A DNA stretch of 64,000 bases. Source: Pleurodeles waltl (Eukaryota; Chordata; Amphibia; Caudata; Salamandridae). Below the pieces are notes generated by a model that ran no database searches, was not told the origin of the DNA, and saw only the letters and a list, made by a program, of their open reading frames with translations. A program made the position numbers and the translations under genes. Below, piece after piece: positions 57,490-64,000 of this stretch (the first letter of the stretch is position 1; each line of letters opens with the position of its first letter). The DNA is taken from assembly GCF_031143425.1 (NCBI RefSeq), contig NC_090451.1, positions 353,594,339 through 353,658,338 of the forward strand, written 5' to 3'.

Positions 57490-58740
57490 AGCAGACCTGT
57501 CCCACACTAGAAGATCTAAGACAGCAAGCTGTCAAACAAGAAGCTGACGATATCCACGATTCACATAGAGCTTACTGGGAGAACAATCTCCTTTATACTG
57601 AGGCAAGGGACCCTAAACCTGGTGCTACCAGGAGACTGGTCATTCCCTTGCAGTATAGGGAATTCCTCCTAACTCTGGCACATTACATTTCCCTGGCTGG
57701 ACATCTGGGGGCAAAGTAAGACTTGGGACAGACTGGTCCCTCACTTTCACTGGCCTCACATGTCTGAGGGCACAAAAGAGGTGTGTTGCTCTTCTGTGAC
57801 TTGCCAAGCCAGTGGCAAGACTGGTGGCACCCCAAAGACCCCCTTAATCCCACTGCCAGTGGTTGGGGTGCCCTTTGAAAGGGTAGGGGTTGACATTGTT
57901 GGCCCCCTTTATCCTCCAACTACTTCTGGTAATAGGTTCATCTTGGTGGTAGTGGACCATGCCACAAGATGTCCAGAGGCCATCCCCTTAAGGACCACTA
58001 CAGCACCTGCAGTGCCAAAGGCCCTCCTGGGAATATTTTCCTGGGTGGGCATTCCTAAAGAGGTAGTATCAGACAGGGCTAGTAACTTCATGTATGCATA
58101 CATGAAAGCTATGTGTAAGGAGTGTGGTGTAACCTACAAAATCACAAAACCCTGTCATCCACAAACAAATGGACTGGTTTAGAGATTTAATAAAACTCTC
58201 AAAGGCATGATCATTGGACTCCCTGAAAAACCCAGAGGGAGATTGGATGCACTCCTGCCATGCCTCATTTATACCTACAGGGAGGTACCCCAGAAAGGAG
58301 TGGGCTACAGCCCCTTTGAACTCCTCTTTGGTCACCCTGTTAGGGGTCCCCTTGCTCTTGTGAAAGAGGGGTAGGAGCAACCATTGAAGCCCCCTAAGCA
58401 AGATATTGTTGCTTGTGTACTTTGCCTAAAATCAAGGATGGCTGAGTATATGAAAAAGGCCACTAAGAACCTCCACGCCAGCCAAGAGCTTCAAAAGCAA
58501 TGGCATGACCAGAAGGCTGTCCTGACTGAGTACCACCCAGGACAGAAGGTGTGGGGTTTGGAGCCTGTGGCACCAAGAACACTCCAGGACAAATGGAGTG
58601 GACCCCATCTTATTGTGGAGAAAAAGGGTGAGGTCACCTATTTGGTAGATCTTGGCACTGACAGAAGTCCCCTTCGGGAACTTCATGTCAACCGCCTTAA
58701 ACCTTACTATGATAGGGCAGATTCAACCCTACTCATGGCC
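57490..58740 (+). pseudogene. integrase of element B (broken)
   Basis: The integrase corresponds to 3630-4780 of A. The zinc-finger region is partly damaged (HYISLAGH; CCSSVTC, in which two Cys positions changed). The core has Asp in VGVDIVGPLYPP near 57890 and Asp in SDRASNF near 58072; at the third acidic position the reading is LV-stop-RFNK (TAG near 58180) instead of Glu. The GPHLIVEK and LHVNRLKPYY tail is present at about 58600-58710, in the frame 58384-58884. It is dead through loss of the catalytic Glu codon and other stops. Confidence 0.8.
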
Positions 58741-60250
58741 ACAGATGAGGGGCAGGAGGAAGAGCGTGACCCTCTCGCTGACCTCTTCTCCAACACTGAA
58801 GCTGATGGCTTAGTGGAAGGAGTTGTTCTTGCAGACTGCCTCACAGCAGAGAAGAGGGAAGACTGCAAGAATTTACTAGGCTAGTTTTCTGAACTCTTTT
58901 CACTCACACCTGGTACCACTTCTTGGTGTGAGCATACCATTGATACTGGAGACAGTTTGCCTGTCAAAGGTAAGTTGTATAGGCAGCCTGGCCATGTCAG
59001 AGACTGTATTAGGTCTGAGGTTCAGTAAATGTTGGACCTAGGTGTTATTGAGGACTCAGATAGCCCCTGGACCAGCCCAGTGGTGCTTGTCCCCAAACAT
59101 CATAGCAAGGAAGGAAAGAAAGAAATGTGGTATTGTGTGAGGGTTCAATACTGTAGCTAAAACAGATGCTCACTCTCTACCTAGGGCAGATGAGCTCATA
59201 GATACACTGGCCTCTGACAAGTATCTAAGCACCTTTGATTTGACTGCAGAGTATTGGCAGATCAAATTATCAGAGGATGCTAAGCCAAAAACTGCATTTT
59301 CAACCATAGGAGGGCATTATCAGTTTACAGTTTGGTTTGAAAAATGCACCTGCCACTTTCCAGAGGCTGGTAAACACAGTCCTCCAAGGTCTGGAAACCT
59401 TTAGTGCAGCATACTTAGATGATATTGCCGTATTTAGCTCCAGCTAGGATGACCACCTGGTCCACATGTGGAAAGTGTTGGAGGCCCTTCAAAAGGCAGG
59501 CCTCATTATCAAGGCTTCCAAATGCCAGTTAGGGCAGGGGAAAGTGGTTTATCTGGGCCGCCTGGTAGTTGGAGAACAGATTGAACCACAACAGGGGAAG
59601 ATCCAGTCTTTTCTAGACTGGCTCCCCCTTCTACTCAGACCCGGGTCAGAGCCTTTCTTGGCCTCACTGGGTATTACAGGAGGTTCATTAAGAACTATGG
59701 TTCCATTGTTGTTCCTTTTAATGACCTCCCCGCTAACAAGATGCCTAAAGAGGTATTGTGGACAGCCAGCTGTCAAAAAGCTTTTGAGGAGCTTAAGCAG
59801 GCTATGTGTACTGCACCTGTCCTAAAAAACCCAAATTACTCTGAAAAATGCATTGTCCAGACACATGCATCTGAACTGGGGGTTGGGGCAGTGCTATCAC
59901 AACTGAACTCAGAGGGCTAGGATTCACCTGTTGCTTTTATCAGTAGGAGGTTGACCCCCTAGAGAAAAGTGTTGTCCAGCCATAGAGAGGGAGGCCTTTG
60001 CTGTGGTCTGGGCCCTGAAAAAGTTGAGACCATACTTATTTGGCACTCACTTCATTGTTCAGACAGACGGCAAACCTCTCTTATGGTTAAAACAGACGAA
60101 GTGAGAAAACTCTGAATCGTTGAGGTGGTCCATTTCCCTGCAAGGGATGGGGTTTACAGTGGAACATAGACGTTGGAGTAACGACTACAGTGCAGATGGA
60201 CTCTCCAGATATTTCCACTTAGATAATGAAGACTCATCTGGGCAAGGTTA
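58741..60250 (+). pseudogene. reverse transcriptase and RNase H of element B (broken)
   Basis: This is collinear with A: an acidic linker, then RT from about 58880. YLDD is retained at 59412-59423, and TFDLTAEYWQI replaces the family's AGYWQ near 59230. A 7-bp deletion just before the FGL motif (about 59333), a TAA near 59027 and other stops break it. RNase H residues QTHASELGVG (first Asp changed) and QTDGKPL (in place of QTDHKPL) near 59857 and 60060 show further decay. Ends near 60250 with TAG, directly before the polypurine run. Confidence 0.78.
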
Positions 60251-60271
60251 GCCTTATTGTCCTTTGTTTTT

Positions 60272-60284
60272 GGGGGGAGGGGGT
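60272..60284 (+). promoter_or_regulatory. polypurine tract of element B
   Basis: A G-rich run directly before the TGTAGG start of the 3' LTR at 60285, as in element A. Confidence 0.65.
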
Positions 60285-62143
60285 GTAGGAAAGTACCATC
60301 TTGCTTGGCATGTTACCCCCAAATTTCTGCCTGTTAGTGTGTTTTGCCTGTCTCACTGGGCTCCTGCTAGCCAGGACCCCAGTGCTCATAGTTTGTGGCC
60401 TATGTGTGTTGTCAGTATGCTTAACTGTGTCACTGAAGTTCTGATAACTAGGACTCCAGTGCTTATGCTCTCTTTACTTACCAAATTTGTCACTACATAT
60501 TCCAATTATGATTGGCACACTGGACCCCCATTATACGTCCCTAGTATATGGTACCTAGGTACCCAGGGCATTGAGGTCCAGGAGATCCTTATGGGCTGCA
60601 GCATTTCTTTTGCCACCCATAAGCAGCTCATACAACCCTTTCATCAGGACTGCCACTGCAGCCTGAGTGTAATAGTGCACACACTATTTCACAGCCATTT
60701 TCACTAAGGTAACTTATAAGTCACCTATATGTCTAACCTTCATTTACTGAAGGCTAGGTGCAAAGTTACTGTGTGTGAGAGCACTCTTACACTAGCAAAG
60801 GTGCCCCCACGTTGTCCAGGGCCAATTCCCAGGACTTTGTGAGTGTGAGGATACCATTATAAGCATGCACTACATATATGTCAATACATATATGTAGCTT
60901 CACAATGGTAACTCCGAATATGGGCATTTAAAGATCATGGAATTGTCCCCCCCCAATCAAAATCTGGTATTGAGGGGCCAATCCCATGCACCCTGGGGGC
61001 CTCTACCATGGATCCCCAGTACTTCTAAACCAGATCTCTGAGGTTTCCACTGCAGCCCAGCTGCTGCCACCTCACAGACAGGTCTCTGCCGTCCTTGGGA
61101 CTGAGCAGCTCAGTCCCAGGAAGGCAGAACAATACATTTCCTTTGGGAGGACGGTGTTACATCCTCTCCTTTTGGAAATATGTGTTACAGGCTTGGGAGG
61201 GGTAGCCTCCCAGATCCTCTGGAAATGCTTTGAAGGGCACAAACGGTGCCCTCCTTGCATAATCCAGTCTACACCGGTTCGGGGGACCCAAGTCCCTGCT
61301 CTGGCGTGAAACTGGACAAAGGAAAGGGGAGTGACCACTCTTCTGCAGCTCCTTGGGCTTCTGTGCACTTCTTCCAAGAATCCTTTGTGCACAGCATAGC
61401 CCAGGTCCACAGCACTCCATTCTGCGACGCACAGCTCCCTGAGTTGTTCTCCGGTGGCGTGGGACTGTCCTGTGTAGTGCTGTGACAACCGCACTTTTCA
61501 TCTTCTTTGTCCTGTGTTCTGGGACTCCCGTCGGTGCTGCCTGGTCTTCTGAGAGCTTTCTGAAGTGCTGAGAGCCTGCTGTGACTCCTCAGTCTGAGTT
61601 GAGACCCCAGGTCCCTCCTGGGTCGAGGCAGCTCCTTTTTTACGCAAACCGTGTACTTGCTGGAATCAAGGCTTGTTGGCGGAATCCAGCGACGCAAACA
61701 GCCTGCATCCAACAACTCAACGTGGGACATCACCTGCACCAAGCAGGAACCCGCAGCCATCTTCTTTGGTGCTCTTCTGTACTTTTCTTCTGACCGGAGA
61801 ATCCACTTTTGCACCTTCTTCTAGGTTGGCAGGGGCTCATGGCCTTCTTGGACTCTTCTTCTACTTTTGGACTTGGTTTTCCTGTCTCCACAGGTGTTCA
61901 GGTCCAGGAATCCATAGTTTGTTGCTTGTAGTCTTGCTTGGTTCTTGCAAAATCCTTTATCACGACTTGTGGTGTGTTCTGAGGAAACTTGTACTTTACT
62001 CCTGCTTTCCTGGGCTCTGGGGTGGGGTATTTTACTTACCTTTGGTGTTCTCTTACACTCCCAGCGCCCCTATATACACTACGCTTGCCTAGGGGGAAAT
62101 TTGGCATTCGCATTCCTCTATTTTAGTATATGGTTTGTGTTGC
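60285..62143 (+). repeat. 3' LTR of element B, internally deleted and 3' truncated
   Basis: It begins TGTAGGAAAGTACC. At about 61337 it jumps from GGGGAGTGACCACTC to TTCTGCAGCTCC, skipping about 0.6 kb of the middle including the splice-donor region. It stops at GTTTGTGTTGCC (62143), about 450 bp before the usual end. H1 is at 60870-60897 (arm CTACATATATGT, loop CAAT). Confidence 0.8.
60870..60897. other. hairpin H1, arm type CTACATATATGT
   Basis: A 12-base arm, loop CAAT, then a perfect reverse complement: the fourth distinct fully paired arm at the same LTR site. Confidence 0.85.
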
Positions 62144-63422
62144 CATGGACCAAGGGTTCCCAAAAACCAGGGATAGGAAGGGCAAACCCTTGTCCACTAT
62201 CACTCTACAGATGATTCCCCTTTTGAGGAATAGGAATTCTCTCCCTGTGCAGAACCTACACCAGAGGAGCTGGAAGCTGATACAGCTGAGCTTTTGGGTG
62301 CTTTTGGGTGCAGGGGGGGCTGCCAGGGAAGAGCAGAGTGTGGCACAGCAAACTGTCCCACATTGGAGGGTCTCAGACAGCAAGCGGTCAAGCAGCAAAT
62401 TGGGGATGTCAATGACAGCCGCAGAGTTTACTGGGAGAACAATCTTCTTTATACTGAAGCAAGGGACCCTAAACCTGGTGCCACCAGGAGACTGGTCACC
62501 CCCCTTCAGTACAGGGAATTCCTCCTAACTCTTGCTGATGACATTCCCTTGGTTGGGCATTTAGGCCAGAGTAAAACATGGGACAGACTTGTTCCACATT
62601 TTCACTGGCCCGATATGTCAGAAGACACAAAGGAATATTGTCGCTCCTGTGTCACCTGCCAAGCCAGTGGCAAGACCGGTAGCACCCCAAAGGCCCACTT
62701 AATGCCATTGCCAGTGGTTGGGGTGCCCTTTGAAAGGGTAGGGGTTGACATAGCTGGCCCCCTTGACCCTCCAACAGCTTCAGGCAATAGGTTTATCCTA
62801 GTGGTAGTGGACCATGCCACTAGGTATCCTGAAGCCATCCCCTTAAGGACCACTACAGCTCCTGCAGTGGCAAAGGCCCTCCTGGGAATCTTTTCCAGAG
62901 TAGGCTTCCATAAGGAAGTGGTGTCAGACAGAGGTAGTAACTTCATGTCTGCATACCTCAAAGCAATGTGGAAGGAATGTGGTGTAACGTACATGTTCAC
63001 TACTCCTGATCATCCACAAACAAATGGTCTGATTGAGAGGTTTAATAAAACTGTCAAAGGTATGATAATGGGACTCCCTGAAAAACTCAGAAGGAGATGG
63101 GATGTCCTGTTACCGTGCCTCCTTTTTGCTTACAGGGAGGTACCCTAAAAAGGAGTGGGCTTTAGCCCCTTTGAACTCCTCTTTGGGCACCCTGTAAGAG
63201 GTCCCCTTGCTATTGTTAAGGAGGGTTGGGAACAACCTTTAAAAGCTCCTAAACAGGACATTGTGGATTATGTACTTGGCCTAAGATCACGAATGGCTGA
63301 ACACATGAAAAAGGCTGGTAAAAACCTTCAAGCCAAATGGAGTGGACCTCATCTAATTGTAGAAAAAAGGGTGAGGTTACCTACTTGGTAGACCTGGGCA
63401 CTGCCAGGAGTCCCCTTAGGGT
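62144..63422 (+). pseudogene. third Gmr1 copy: protease tail and integrase fragment
   Basis: The sequence is collinear with 3361-4746 of A, from the linker after protease to the end of integrase. The frame 62294-63148 (284 codons) is open across the zinc finger and the whole DDE core: Asp in VGVDIAGPL, Asp in SDRGSNF, Glu in LIERFNK, followed by RRRWDVLLPCLLFAYREVP. The first zinc-finger His is replaced by Asp (DDIPLVGH; A has HDIPLAGH), and a TAA follows YREVP where A reads a Gln codon. About 115 bp are missing near 63334 in the tail. Both ends join LTR sequence at positions where a real element never does, so this is a recombinant scrap. Confidence 0.82.
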
Positions 63423-64000
63423 GGTGGTGCATGCTCTGGGGGCTGTCTGCCTTCACCCTGCATTGGAAGCCAAGAAGAAATCTCCTGTATGTAGACGGAT
63501 TCTTCCCCCTGCTAACGCAGGCACCAAAAGACTGCATCACCGGTCCTCTGGGTCCCCTCTCATCCTGACGAGCGTGGTCCCTGGAACACAGGAGCTAGAT
63601 CCAAGTGATCCCCACAGTCCAGTGATCCTTCAGTCCAAGTTTGGTGGAGGTAAGTCCTTGCCTCCCCACGCTAGACTGCAAACCTGTGTACTGCGTGATT
63701 TGCAGCTGCTCCGGCTTCTGTGCACTTCTCCAAGGATTCCTTCGTGCACAGCCTAGCCTGGGTCCCCAGCACTTCGTCCTGCAGTGCTCAACCCTCTGAT
63801 GTGGACTCCAACATTGTGGGACCCCTCCTTTTGTGACTCCGGTTACACCAATCTTCTAAGTGCCTGCTCCGGTACTTCTGCGGGTGCTGCCTGCTTCTGC
63901 GGGGTCTCTGAGTTGCTGAGCGCCCCCTCTGTCTCCTCCTCCAAGGGGCGACATCATGGTCCTTCTGGTCCCCAGCAGCACCCAAAAACCTCGACTGCGA
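63423..64000 (+). repeat. LTR-A segment, 3' half, running off the window
   Basis: It begins at GGTGCATGCTCTGGG, equivalent to about 10560 of the element A LTR, and continues collinear past a perfect splice-donor site at 63650 to the window edge. Confidence 0.8.

Larger units (their letters stand above)
49775..62143 (+). mobile_element. Gmr1-like Ty3/gypsy retrotransposon, element B
   Basis: It has a 5'-truncated 5' LTR (49775-53706, holding a solo LTR-B), an internal region (53707-60284) and a 3' LTR with a large internal deletion (60285-62143). The domain order is gag, protease, integrase, RT, RNase H as in element A. Two smaller transposons interrupt the interior (54453-55083, 56769-57476). 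Many stops and indels make it more decayed than A. Confidence 0.85.

Noticed and set aside
63337..63756. 139-codon frame
   Set aside because: It crosses the artificial junction between integrase tail and LTR, so it is a chimera without a natural product.
1..64000. CRISPR arrays, operons, bacterial promoters, rRNA or tRNA genes
   Set aside because: Repeats are transposon-derived, there are introns with GT-AG sites, and no cloverleaf with tRNA box A/B spacing was recognised by eye.

Overview
The window is a piece of a very large, repeat-saturated vertebrate genome, most likely a urodele amphibian (a newt such as Pleurodeles is my best guess). This rests on enormous introns packed with Gmr1-type Ty3/gypsy LTR elements, DIRS-like tyrosine-recombinase elements and a Harbinger transposon. 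There is no bacterial gene structure. The only host coding sequence I can support is two plus-strand exons (34300-34449 and 48575-48749) of an amino-acid transporter that reads as SLC7A9 (b0,+AT1). They are separated by a 14.1 kb intron and flanked by more than 34 kb and more than 15 kb of further intron, so about 0.5% of the window is exon.

Layout. 1-12037: a Gmr1-like retrotransposon (element A, +) with the end of its 5' LTR, gag, protease, integrase, then RT-RNase H, and a 3' LTR carrying a complex secondary insertion. 12045-14296: an LTR scrap, a direct repeat and a minus-strand DIRS-like remnant (tyrosine recombinase, post-RNase H domain, RNase H). 14299-20497: three reverse-oriented LTRs end to end. 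20945-23169: a forward 5'-truncated LTR. 24262-34153: a 9.9 kb PIF/Harbinger transposon with a 3-bp target duplication, transposase on +, a Myb/SANT protein on -, and a 3 kb solo LTR inside it. 34300-34449: first SLC7A9 exon. 35064-46079: more reverse LTRs, one a clean solo LTR with target duplication inside a minisatellite, plus an unrelated repeat with 320-350 bp internal tandem units. 46232-48471: another LTR-like repeat. 48575-48749: second SLC7A9 exon. 49775-62143: a second Gmr1-like element (B, +) whose 5' LTR holds a solo LTR of another family and whose interior holds two MITE-like insertions. 62144-64000: a third Gmr1 protease-integrase fragment fused at both ends to LTR sequence at non-natural junctions.

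The Gmr1-like elements are the most informative content. Integrase lies upstream of reverse transcriptase in both long copies, the gag has a SCAN-like capsid segment and a zinc knuckle with unusual spacing, and the LTRs are about 2.9-3.0 kb with no env. Across LTR copies a 12-bp-stem hairpin is preserved although its sequence differs between subfamilies, so both arms changed together. This covarying hairpin is the best candidate here for an undescribed functional element. All transposon genes in the window are broken by stops, frameshifts or deletions; only a third-copy integrase frame (62294-63148) is long and open. I named repeat families LTR-A to LTR-E only for use here.
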